Shown: positions 1-6,238, counted from the first letter of the stretch. The stretch is DNA of 7,319 nucleotides from JAQVXR01 sp050945755 (GCA_050945755.1 JBMNTN010000080.1:1-7319), one strand, 5' to 3'. Notes: generated by a model not told the origin, from the letters alone. Numbers and translations: made by a program.

Positions 1-48
1 ACAATGTTGATAATGCCAAACTGGCTAAGGAAGGAATGCTTTAACATA

Positions 49-858
49 ATGAACGCGGAAGATAAATTTGATTTATTAAAAATGATTTTAAGAAAAATGG
101 AAGCAACAGCAATTGCTTTTTCCGGGGGAGTGGATAGTTCTTTCCTTCTGTATACTGCCTGTGAGATTCTTGGGAATAATATTACTGCCGTAATTTTTTC
201 TTCCCAGGTTATTCCTCAAAGAGAACTAAATAATGCGAGGAGTTTTGCCCGAAGCCTGGGAGTGAATTTGCATGAATTATCTTTTGACATTGAATCCCTT
301 GATTTCTTTCATAATAATCCCGTCAACCGCTGCTATTATTGTAAAAAACATCTCTTTACCAAGTTAAAAGAATTTGCCCTGAAACAAAGTTTGCCATGGG
401 TGGCAGACGGAACTAATTGGGATGATCTTAACGATTTTCGACCGGGATGCAAAGCTCTGGAAGAATTAAAAATAAGAAGTCCTTTACAAGAAGCAGGTCT
501 GAAAAAGGAAGAAATTCGATTTCTTTCTAAAAGAATGGGTCTTTCTACCTGGGACAAACCGGCAGTACCCTGTTTAGCAACCCGTATTCCCTACGGACAA
601 CCGATAACTTTAAAAAAACTAAATGAAATTGAACAGGCGGAAGATTATTTGCACATTTTAGGATTTAAAAACATCCGGGTAAGGCATGACAATCATACAG
701 CCCGTATTGAGCTTCCAACAGACTATTTTGAGGATGTCCTAAATTACCGAGAAAAAATTGTTGACAAGTTTAAATCCCTTCGATTTACTTATATTACCCT
801 TGACTTGGAGGGTTTTCGCAGTGGTAGCTTGAACGAAAGGAAGAACTTAAATGGATAA
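49..858 (+). CDS. larE: LarE, ATP-dependent sulfur transferase for the nickel-pincer nucleotide cofactor
   Basis: LarE adenylates the carboxylates of pyridinium-3,5-biscarboxylic acid mononucleotide and replaces them with thiocarboxylates, in the cytoplasm. The PP-loop ATP motif SGGVDS is at residues 25-30, counted from the ATG at 49. The family motif KPAVPCLATRIPYG contains Cys175, matching the sulfur-donor cysteine (Cys176) of Lactiplantibacillus plantarum LarE. An additional CYYC pair (Cys95 and Cys98) is present. Three such cysteines mark the LarE subgroup that carries a [4Fe-4S] cluster, known from Thermotoga maritima, so sulfur transfer here may be catalytic rather than sacrificial; this is inferred. 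An in-frame ATG at 4 would add 15 residues. I chose 49 because family N-termini begin just before an acidic/lysine helix like NAEDKFDLLK, and an AAGGAAGG purine run lies upstream, though 13-14 nt away is rather far. The length of 269 aa is normal. The stop overlaps larB by 8 bp. Confidence 0.93.
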   Translation: MNAEDKFDLLKMILRKMEATAIAFSGGVDSSFLLYTACEILGNNITAVIFSSQVIPQRELNNARSFARSLGVNLHELSFDIESLDFFHNNPVNRCYYCKKHLFTKLKEFALKQSLPWVADGTNWDDLNDFRPGCKALEELKIRSPLQEAGLKKEEIRFLSKRMGLSTWDKPAVPCLATRIPYGQPITLKKLNEIEQAEDYLHILGFKNIRVRHDNHTARIELPTDYFEDVLNYREKIVDKFKSLRFTYITLDLEGFRSGSLNERKNLNG

Positions 859-1606
859 GGACAAATTACGTTCCCTGCTTGAAGATTTAAAATCCGGTAC
901 AATCGATGTGGATAAGGCGATGGAAGAATTGAAGATTCTCCCTTATGAAGATCTCGGCTTTGCCAAAATTGATCACCACCGTTGTTTACGCAATGGTTTT
1001 CCTGAAGTGATCTTCAGTCAAGGGAAAACTAAAGAACAAGTCAAAACAATTATGGAAAAACTCGTTGCACAAAACCATCACGTTTTAGCAACACGCGCCG
1101 AGAAAGACGTCTTTATAGAGGTGCAAAAAGCAATTCCTCAGGCCATATATCATGCAACAGCAAGGATAATTGAATATCAGGCGGAACCGATTAGTAAATC
1201 TGGTAATATCTTAGTTGTTTCCGCTGGCACTGCGGATCTTCCGGTAGCGGAGGAAGCAGCAATTACCGCTGCTGCCATGGGGCATTTTGTAGAGAGGCTT
1301 TATGATGTTGGCGTCGCCGGTATTCACCGCTTAATAGACAAACAGAATCTATTTCTTTCTACCCAGGTAATTATTGTCGTTGCCGGAATGGAAGGTGCTT
1401 TGGCAAGCGTTGTAGCAGGTTTAGTTGATAAGCCGGTAGTGGCAGTCCCCACCAGCACCGGCTACGGAGCAAGTTTTCACGGACTGGCTGCGCTTCTTGC
1501 CATGCTGAACAGTTGCGCTGCCGGAATTGGTGTTGTCAATATTGACAATGGATTTGGTGCAGCAGCGCTCGCCAGCAAGATTATACAGAGCAAGGAGTTG
1601 ACATAA
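851..1606 (+). CDS. larB: LarB, pyridinium-3,5-biscarboxylic acid mononucleotide synthase
   Basis: LarB carboxylates the pyridine ring of nicotinic acid adenine dinucleotide and hydrolyses its phosphoanhydride, giving the first intermediate of the nickel-pincer cofactor. The 251 aa length is typical. The N-terminal part carries the family signature DHHRCLRNGFPE (residues 41-52). The C-terminal half is a PurE-like carboxylase domain, with SAGTADLPVAEEAA at about 124-137 and VAGMEGALASVVAGL at about 177-191. PTSTGYGASFHG follows at about 200-211. Cys222, in LNSCAAGIGVVNIDNG, matches the cysteine (Cys221 in L. plantarum) that attacks the pyridine ring. The start ATG lies inside the larE stop region (ATGGATAA), preceded by a GAAAGGAAG ribosome binding site, so translation is probably coupled to larE. 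The assignment is firm. Confidence 0.95.
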   Translation: MDKDKLRSLLEDLKSGTIDVDKAMEELKILPYEDLGFAKIDHHRCLRNGFPEVIFSQGKTKEQVKTIMEKLVAQNHHVLATRAEKDVFIEVQKAIPQAIYHATARIIEYQAEPISKSGNILVVSAGTADLPVAEEAAITAAAMGHFVERLYDVGVAGIHRLIDKQNLFLSTQVIIVVAGMEGALASVVAGLVDKPVVAVPTSTGYGASFHGLAALLAMLNSCAAGIGVVNIDNGFGAAALASKIIQSKELT

Positions 1607-2778
1607 TGAAAACGGCTTATTTCGACTGTGCTTCGGGAATTAGCGGCGACATGTGTCTTGGTGCACTGGTTCATGCCGGAGCAAGTTTCCCAGAACTGGT
1701 CAGCCAGCTTTCCCTACTGCCGGTAAAAGGATATAGAATTTTTTCCGGCCCTGTCTTTAAAAACAACATTAAAGCAACAGGAATTTATGTTGATTCGGGA
1801 GAAAGCCATGTTCATCGCCGTTTAAAGGACATTATACATATTATTAACAGTTCAGCCCTCCCCGCTTCTGTAAAAGAAAAATCTGCGGAGATCTTTTATC
1901 GTTTGGCAGAAGCAGAGGGAACAGTTCATGGCATTTCGCCAGAGCAAGTCCACTTTCATGAAGTAGGGGCTGTAGACGCTATTATTGATATTGTGGGAAC
2001 TGTGATCTGCCTTTCCCTGCTTGGCATAGAAAAAGTTTCTGCTTCACCCCTGCCGATGGGACATGGCTTTGTGCAATGCGCTCATGGACGGATTCCCATA
2101 CCGGCACCGGCGACTCAAGCTTTGTTGAAAGAAATTCCTGTTTACGGCGTGGATATTGAGGGCGAACTTGTTACGCCTACCGGGGCAAGCATTATCACAA
2201 CATTAGCCGATTCTTTCGGCCCTCATCCTGCCATGAAAGTAAATTCCGTAGGACTGGGTGCAGGAAGCTGCGATTACGGAATTCCAAATATCCTTAGGGT
2301 TTCTATTGGCACCGTCAATTCCCTCGCTGCATCAGAACCAATTGAAGTCCTTGAGACTACTACAGATGATATGAACCCGGAGTTTTTTACTTACCTCTGG
2401 GACCAGGTCTTTGCCGAGGGAGCATTGGAGATGTTTTTTACCCCGATTCAAATGAAAAAGGGCCGGCCGGGAACGCTTCTTACCATTTTATGTTTAGCTT
2501 CAAACAAAAACAAAATTCTATCTGTCTTATTCCGGGAAACCAGCACCCTTGGAGTAAGAATTCGCAAAGAAGACCGCATCTATTGCCAAAGAAAAATATT
2601 ACCTGTAACCACCCGATTTGGTGAAGTAAAGGTTAAAATTGGCACCTTTGAAGACACGCCAAATATTGCGCCCGAATTTGAAGACTGCCAAATGCTTGCA
2701 TTAAAACATAAAGTACCACTAAAAACAATTTACCAAGAAGCATTATGCGAAACAAGAACAATGTTAAGTAAAAAATAA
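1606..2778 (+). CDS. larC: LarC, nickel insertion protein (CTP-dependent cyclometallase) for the NPN cofactor
   Basis: LarC inserts nickel into the bis-thiocarboxylated pyridinium mononucleotide, using CTP, to finish the cofactor. Visible family motifs, in order, are YFDCASGISGDM (5-16), the histidine-bearing SHVHRRLKDI (67-76), VHFHEVGAVDAIIDI (115-129), ELVTPTGASI (187-196), DDMNPE (254-259) and MKKGRPGTLL (283-292). In L. plantarum LarC is made through a programmed frameshift joining LarC1 and LarC2. Here the 390-residue reading frame is continuous, so no frameshift is needed. The start shares one base with the larB stop (TAATG), with AAGGAG 8 nt upstream, indicating one operon. The motif usually read as an N/I-DDMNPE context is TTDDMNPE here, a mild variation. 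Confidence 0.94.
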   Translation: MKTAYFDCASGISGDMCLGALVHAGASFPELVSQLSLLPVKGYRIFSGPVFKNNIKATGIYVDSGESHVHRRLKDIIHIINSSALPASVKEKSAEIFYRLAEAEGTVHGISPEQVHFHEVGAVDAIIDIVGTVICLSLLGIEKVSASPLPMGHGFVQCAHGRIPIPAPATQALLKEIPVYGVDIEGELVTPTGASIITTLADSFGPHPAMKVNSVGLGAGSCDYGIPNILRVSIGTVNSLAASEPIEVLETTTDDMNPEFFTYLWDQVFAEGALEMFFTPIQMKKGRPGTLLTILCLASNKNKILSVLFRETSTLGVRIRKEDRIYCQRKILPVTTRFGEVKVKIGTFEDTPNIAPEFEDCQMLALKHKVPLKTIYQEALCETRTMLSKK

Positions 2779-2803
2779 TTTGAATCAATGGCAAGGAGCT
2801 AGT

Positions 2804-3451
2804 ATGAAAATAAATACAATCCTTTTTGATCTGGACGGTACTATTACCGATTCTCTTCCTCTCATCCGACACACATATTTTTCTGTTTTTCAAGAAATGG
2901 GCATTCCCTGGGGAGACGACGATGTAATGAAACTTATCGGACTACCCTTAAGGGAAATAGGCCAAATTATGGCCGGGGCAGGCAAAGAAGATGAGTTTTT
3001 TAATACTTACCAAAAACATTATAGAAACAATCATGACAAAGTAATGAGCCTGTTTCCCGGAACTCAAGAGATTCTTAATGAATTGCGAGAAGGCGGATAT
3101 GTCCTAGGGATTGTGACATCAAAAAGCCGTTACGGATCAGATATGACTTTATCTTTGTTAGATATTAGTGATTTCTTTGATGTTGTAATTACCGCTGACG
3201 ACTGCGAAAAGCACAAACCAAACCCCGACCCGGTACTGGTTGCCCTCAAAAAGCTTCGTAAAGCGAACAAGCAAACGGTATATATCGGAGACAGTCCTTT
3301 TGATATTGAGGCGGGAAACCGTGCCGGTGTAACCACCATTGCTGTTACCTGGGGTATGGCAGATAAAGCGGAGCTTCTTAAGCACGCACCTAATGTCATA
3401 ATCAACTCCTGGGGTGAGTTAACAGAATGGCTGGCAATACAAAACAAATAG
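2804..3451 (+). CDS. HAD-family phosphatase, PpaX/phosphoglycolate phosphatase-like
   Basis: This is a soluble haloacid dehalogenase-superfamily phosphohydrolase of subfamily IA with a helical cap. All four catalytic motifs are present: DLDGT with nucleophile Asp9 and acid Asp11, VTSK at 104-107 (motif II), the HKPNPDP lysine Lys138 (motif III), and GDSPFD with Asp163 and Asp167 (motif IV). The sequence resembles pyrophosphatase PpaX and phosphoglycolate phosphatase Gph, but these cannot be separated by eye. A TTG at 2780 would add eight residues. The ATG at 2804 is preferred because AAGGAG lies 5 nt upstream and the core begins immediately with KINTILFDLDG. It starts 25 bp after larC and probably belongs to the same transcript. 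A role in clearing a phosphorylated or pyrophosphate by-product of the Lar pathway is possible, but only inferred from position. Confidence 0.85.
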   Translation: MKINTILFDLDGTITDSLPLIRHTYFSVFQEMGIPWGDDDVMKLIGLPLREIGQIMAGAGKEDEFFNTYQKHYRNNHDKVMSLFPGTQEILNELREGGYVLGIVTSKSRYGSDMTLSLLDISDFFDVVITADDCEKHKPNPDPVLVALKKLRKANKQTVYIGDSPFDIEAGNRAGVTTIAVTWGMADKAELLKHAPNVIINSWGELTEWLAIQNK

Positions 3452-3493
3452 CGGGGGTTTTCCCCAAGACACTTATCCCCAAAACCTAAGGAG

Positions 3494-3796
3494 GTGATTA
3501 ACATCAAAAAGGAAAAATCAACGCAAGTAGCTTTCATCCTTACAGCTTTAGCCGCTCTAGCAACTCTTTTTAGTGTCGCAACTAATTTTTTAATACCCAT
3601 GTATTTAATGTCTAAGTATCAGACAGATGTACGGAGAGCAAGCTCAATCGGAATTATCGGCGGTGCAGATGGTCCAACGGCAATTTATATAACTGGCGGG
3701 TTTCATTCATACTTATTTACTATTATTTTTGGATTATTAACGATAATTGGAATTATACATATCATCAAGAAAATAAATAAACAAAAGACTAATTGA
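3494..3796 (+). CDS. Small two-helix membrane protein with the Na+-translocating decarboxylase beta-subunit signature
   Basis: This small protein (up to 100 aa) carries SIGIIGGADGPTAIYI at residues 51-66. That motif is the intramembrane signature of oxaloacetate/methylmalonyl-CoA/glutaconyl-CoA decarboxylase beta subunits, where the Asp of GGAD is important for Na+ transport. A full beta subunit has roughly 370-430 residues and many helices. This protein has only about two transmembrane segments (about 13-39 and 72-91) and a basic tail (KKINKQK). Short proteins of this type are often auto-annotated as decarboxylase beta subunits, but their function is not established. Translation start: the only standard start, GTG at 3494, lies inside a perfect AAGGAGGTGAT Shine-Dalgarno sequence. 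By spacing, the likely start is the ATC at 3503, an unusual near-cognate codon. It follows the HAD gene by 42 bp and may be co-transcribed. The gene is convincing because of the motif and the ribosome binding site. Confidence 0.72.
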   Translation: MINIKKEKSTQVAFILTALAALATLFSVATNFLIPMYLMSKYQTDVRRASSIGIIGGADGPTAIYITGGFHSYLFTIIFGLLTIIGIIHIIKKINKQKTN

Positions 3797-3940
3797 AATA
3801 TTATGCCTTAGATTTTATCCTTGATAAAACCAAATTACCTAGCTGATATACAACGTATAATTATGCGTCAGAGAATCCACCTGCTTAAAGCAACCACCCG
3901 ATAAAAAATGTAATAAAGAGACTATATTTATTTTGCTGTT

Positions 3941-4642
3941 TTAAAATTTCAAATTAAGATTTGTTATCATAGTTGTAAAAAGCACTGCATAAATCAGTGC
4001 CGGCAGTAGGTTCCCCACTCTAATCCGAATAATCTCCAGCATATTCAGGCCGATGGCCAGAATCAGCAGTCCGCCGGTTGCTTTCATTTCCGTGATTGCC
4101 TCTTCAATAATGTATGGTTCAATCCACCCGGCAAGAATAGTTATGCTTCCTTGATAGAGAAAGAGGGGGAGAGCAGACAATGCCACCCCAATACCTAAGG
4201 TTGATGATAAGACAACTGAAGTAACACCGTCTATGAACGATTTAGCATAAAGAATGCTGTGTTCCCCGGTCAGGCCGCTCTGCAGGGACCCCATGATCGC
4301 CATGGCGCCTACACAATAGATCAGAGTTGCGGTGACAAAGCCTTTCGCCAATCCTGCTTGGCCAAGCCCTCCCTTTATAGACTTTTCTAAAGAAGCAGCA
4401 AATCGGTTTAAAAATTTTTCAATTCCGATAAGTTCCCCTGTAACCCCGCCAAGTACAATACTAACTAAAACAACAATAAGATGTTCTGTGGAAAAAGCCA
4501 TCTGGAGTCCAATTAATATTACACACAATGATACTCCTTTTGTGACAGTATCACGAGTATCAGCATTAAGCAATTTGCCGCCTAAAACTCCAAGAATACT
4601 TCCACCGATAATTGCTAAAACATTTACAATTGTTCCCCACAT
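3941..4642 (-). CDS. DUF554 integral membrane protein (YdfK/YqgA family)
   Basis: This hydrophobic 233-aa protein is typical of DUF554, the family of Bacillus subtilis YdfK and Escherichia coli YqgA, whose transport or other function is unknown. The family opening MWGTIVNVLAIIGGSILG is followed by GxxGxxxG-rich helices. Other recognisable stretches are GGVTGELIGIE (about 65-75), GGLGQAGLAKGFVTATLIYCVGAMAIMGSLQSGL (split across about 91-124) and LSSTLGIGVALSALPLFLYQG (about 145-165). Roughly six to seven membrane segments can be drawn. The start ATG is only 2 nt after the stop of the upstream aminotransferase. Its GGAGAT ribosome binding site (about 4649-4654) lies inside the end of that gene, so the two are translationally coupled. 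It converges on the + strand operon, with 144 bp between the two stop codons. Confidence 0.9.
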   Translation of the reverse strand: MWGTIVNVLAIIGGSILGVLGGKLLNADTRDTVTKGVSLCVILIGLQMAFSTEHLIVVLVSIVLGGVTGELIGIEKFLNRFAASLEKSIKGGLGQAGLAKGFVTATLIYCVGAMAIMGSLQSGLTGEHSILYAKSFIDGVTSVVLSSTLGIGVALSALPLFLYQGSITILAGWIEPYIIEEAITEMKATGGLLILAIGLNMLEIIRIRVGNLLPALIYAVLFTTMITNLNLKF

Positions 4643-4644
4643 AT

Positions 4645-5793
4645 TTAAATCTCCAATTTATTTATAATCTCTTTTACTGCATCCAATCCCACATCTATTT
4701 CCTTTTCCGTGTTAAAAGCGCCAAAACTAAATCTGATTGTACCACTGTCTTTTGTACCGATAGTCCGATGAGTTAGAGGAGCACAGTGGAAACCGGAACG
4801 TGTGGCTATACTAAACATTTTATCCAGCATAAAGGAAATTTCACCCGGGTCACAGTTTCTAATATTACAGGACACCACAGGTGCTCGGAAAGCATCTGCT
4901 TTCGGACCATATACCACCACTTGTTCTACTTCGGCTAAACCTTGGAGAAACTTCTTAGTTAAATTCCACTCATGTTCTCTTATTTTTTTTATCCCTTTGT
5001 TTTTTAGAAACTCAATCCCCGCTCTAAGACCTGCTATTCCCAGAGTATTAATGGTACCGCTTTCAAATCTGTCCGGCAAGGTGTCCGGCTGTTCCCAAGA
5101 ATTAGACTTACTTCCCGTCCCTCCTTCTTTTAAAGGGCGCAAATTTATTCCTTCCCCAATATAAAGGCCGCCAATTCCCGTTGGACCATAAAGCCCTTTA
5201 TGCCCAGGAAAAGCCAATAAGTCAATTCCTTGTTTTTCTACATCAATATCGAGAAAACCCGCCGATTGAGCAGCATCTACAAGTACTTTAATATTTTTGG
5301 GGCGTACAATTTGAGCAAAATTTTCAATTGGAAGTATTGTCCCGGTAACATTGGAAACATGGGATACAGCAAGAAGGGTGGTTTCATTGCGCATAGCACG
5401 AGCAATCATCTCCGGAAATACCGTCCCATCCGGTTCAGCTTGAACCATCGTGAGACTAACCCCTTGTTTTTCCAATGCCTTTAATGGCCGGTAAATCGCA
5501 TTATGTTCTAAGCTGGTAAAAATCACATGGTCACCAGGATTAAGAAACCCTTTTAATGCTAAATTAATTGCCTCCGTGTCGTTTGCAGTAAAAATAATAC
5601 GCTCCGGTTTTTTAATATTAAAAAGCGCCGCTAATTCCACTCGGGTTTCAAAAATCAGTCGAGAAGTTTTAAGCGCCATATCATAACTTCCCCTGCCTGG
5701 ATTAGCTCCGTATTCGTCCAATGCCGATGCTATCGCTTTCTTAACTTCAATGGGTTTAGGCCAGGTTGTTGCCGCGTTATCAAAGTAAATCAT
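4645..5793 (-). CDS. Class V aminotransferase, cysteine desulfurase-like (PLP-dependent)
   Basis: This is a PLP enzyme of the NifS/SufS-like fold, predicted to take sulfur from cysteine. The N-terminus MIYFDNAATTWPKP is typical. Other key positions are His97 in SLEHNA, Asp173 in VDAAQSAG, the PLP-binding Lys199 in FPGHKGLYGPTG, and FESGTIN at 243-249. Cys337 in TRSGFHCAP is the likely persulfide-forming cysteine. RFSFGAFNT lies near the C-terminus. The 382-aa length suits the family (the EF2568-type subgroup looks closest), but aminotransferase or selenocysteine lyase activity cannot be excluded. The ATG at 5793 has GGAGG 9 nt upstream. A perfect parS site starts just upstream of that ribosome binding site, inside the presumed 5' leader. 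The gene is coupled to DUF554 downstream and lies on the same strand as parB. Confidence 0.9.
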   Translation of the reverse strand: MIYFDNAATTWPKPIEVKKAIASALDEYGANPGRGSYDMALKTSRLIFETRVELAALFNIKKPERIIFTANDTEAINLALKGFLNPGDHVIFTSLEHNAIYRPLKALEKQGVSLTMVQAEPDGTVFPEMIARAMRNETTLLAVSHVSNVTGTILPIENFAQIVRPKNIKVLVDAAQSAGFLDIDVEKQGIDLLAFPGHKGLYGPTGIGGLYIGEGINLRPLKEGGTGSKSNSWEQPDTLPDRFESGTINTLGIAGLRAGIEFLKNKGIKKIREHEWNLTKKFLQGLAEVEQVVVYGPKADAFRAPVVSCNIRNCDPGEISFMLDKMFSIATRSGFHCAPLTHRTIGTKDSGTIRFSFGAFNTEKEIDVGLDAVKEIINKLEI

Positions 5794-5802
5794 TTTTTAT
5801 CG

Positions 5803-5807
5803 CCTCC
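5803..5807 (-). promoter_or_regulatory. Ribosome binding site of the desulfurase-like gene
   Basis: Read on the - strand, GGAGG sits 9 nt upstream of the ATG at 5793. It fixes that start. It is only 2 nt from the adjacent parS site, so ParB bound at parS and ribosome loading information are packed together in the leader. Confidence 0.75.
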
Positions 5808-5809
5808 GT

Positions 5810-5825
5810 TGTTTCACGTGAAACA
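5810..5825. promoter_or_regulatory. parS: parS centromere site 1 (ParB/Spo0J binding site)
   Basis: The sequence TGTTTCACGTGAAACA is a perfect 16-bp palindrome identical to the canonical chromosomal parS. ParB loads at such sites and spreads as a CTP-dependent clamp, recruiting SMC and helping origin segregation. parS sites cluster around oriC in Bacillota, which fits the parB end at the right edge. This copy lies between the desulfurase-like gene's ribosome binding site and its upstream region, so it is also transcribed as leader RNA if the promoter is further upstream. Confidence 0.95.
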
Positions 5826-5827
5826 TT

Positions 5828-5862
5828 CCTAAATTAGGTTTTACTATTTTGGATAAATCCAA
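5828..5862. repeat. Two short inverted repeats beside parS site 1
   Basis: CCTAA-A-TTAGG (5828-5838) and TTGGAT-AA-ATCCAA (5849-5862) follow parS site 1 within 37 bp. Both are perfect dyads. They lie where the promoter or operator of the desulfurase-like gene would be expected, but I see only a weak promoter there (TTGGTT, 17 nt, TAAAAC on the - strand). Their role is unknown, and in A+T-rich DNA short dyads also arise by chance. Confidence 0.35.
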
Positions 5863-5869
5863 CCAAACT

Positions 5870-6058
5870 AAACTCGGAGGGTCATTCTCCTATCCACTCA
5901 AATTAAGCACCCAGGCTTTACTTGAACTTTGTCGCCTTGAAAACCATAGGATTTAATCCTAAAAGAGCCGGGAGACCCTGATCAAATAGCAGAGCAAAAT
6001 TCCAGCCTCTCCGATCCTTGTTTTCCATCTGCCAAAGAACTCTGCAACTTAAATTATA
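5870..6058 (-). other. Unassigned segment with -10-like box and nested inverted repeats; possible structured RNA or decayed element
   Basis: On the - strand a perfect TATAAT (6053-6058) precedes about 180 nt with several complementary blocks. GCAGAG pairs with CTCTGC (6040-6045 with 5989-5994). AGGGTC pairs with GACCCT (5974-5979 with 5878-5883). TAGGAT-TTA-ATCCTA forms a hairpin at 5947-5961. The segment is richer in G+C than the flanking A+T-rich DNA. No -35 box is convincing, and I do not recognise any riboswitch, T-box, 6S, SRP, tmRNA or RNase P signature. The same stretch contains a 36-codon ORF (6028-5918), so a remnant of a repeated element is an equal alternative. Confidence 0.25.
5918..6028 (-). 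CDS. Short ORF of unknown status (36 aa)
   Basis: An ATG-initiated frame begins MENKDRRGWNFALL and ends in MVFKATKFK. The open frame extends about 17 codons further upstream without a stop. The composition looks protein-like, with Trp, aromatic and hydrophobic runs. There is no good ribosome binding site (GGCAG immediately before the ATG), and the segment overlaps the inverted repeats described for 5870-6058. I recognise no family. It could be a fragment of a decayed gene, a chance frame, or a leader peptide. Confidence 0.15.
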   Translation of the reverse strand: MENKDRRGWNFALLFDQGLPALLGLNPMVFKATKFK

Positions 6059-6197
6059 CTTTCTCTTGAAATACGGTTATTTTTACAAAATAAGCTTAAA
6101 AAAATGCCGTTACCTTTTTAACAAGCTAACTTTGAATACTTTGCGAGAGGCTACTGCATAAGCATTAGAAACTTTTTATCCCTCTTAAATTTAATTT

Positions 6198-6238
6198 AAG
6201 CTGCTAATCAAGAAGGTAACCACCAGAAAAAGCAGCTT
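6198..6238. repeat. Inverted repeat with 8-bp arms and 25-nt loop
   Basis: AAGCTGCT (6198-6205) and AGCAGCTT (6231-6238) are perfect complements. With one bulged base the arms extend into the flanking A+T-rich sequence to about 13 bp. Read on the - strand it falls at the end of the 40-codon ORF (stop at 6237-6239), so it could act as a transcript-end hairpin or be an old element terminus. No clean U-run follows. Confidence 0.3.

Noticed and set aside
1606..2778. Programmed frameshift in larC as in Lactiplantibacillus plantarum
   Set aside because: The 390-codon frame is continuous and contains both N-terminal and C-terminal LarC motifs.
3452..3493. GGGG-GTTTT-CCCC hairpin after the HAD gene as a transcription terminator
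   Set aside because: The stem is only 4-5 bp, no T-run follows, and a second CCCC block offers an equal alternative pairing; read-through into the small membrane protein gene is as likely.
3130..3600. Minus-strand open frame of 156 codons opposite the HAD gene
   Set aside because: It overlaps the catalytic motifs of the HAD gene on the other strand and crosses into the next gene; it has no family features.
3813..3829. TTTTATC-CTT-GATAAAA as a terminator between the convergent genes
   Set aside because: The stem is almost all A-T and lacks a clear U-run; it is too weak to call.
3878..3906. CCACCTGCTTAAAGCA followed by ACCACCC as a relic IS200 end
   Set aside because: It only loosely resembles the hairpins of the element at 6.4-7.1 kb, does not form the expected stem, and there is no transposase nearby.
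4332..4667. Plus-strand open frame of 111 codons opposite DUF554
   Set aside because: It is a shadow of the DUF554 coding strand, with proline/threonine-rich composition and no recognisable motifs.
5870..6058. 6S RNA or a known riboswitch upstream of the desulfurase-like gene
   Set aside because: Length and position after a TATAAT box are suggestive, but I could not match the conserved bubble or any riboswitch core; assigning a named family would be invention.
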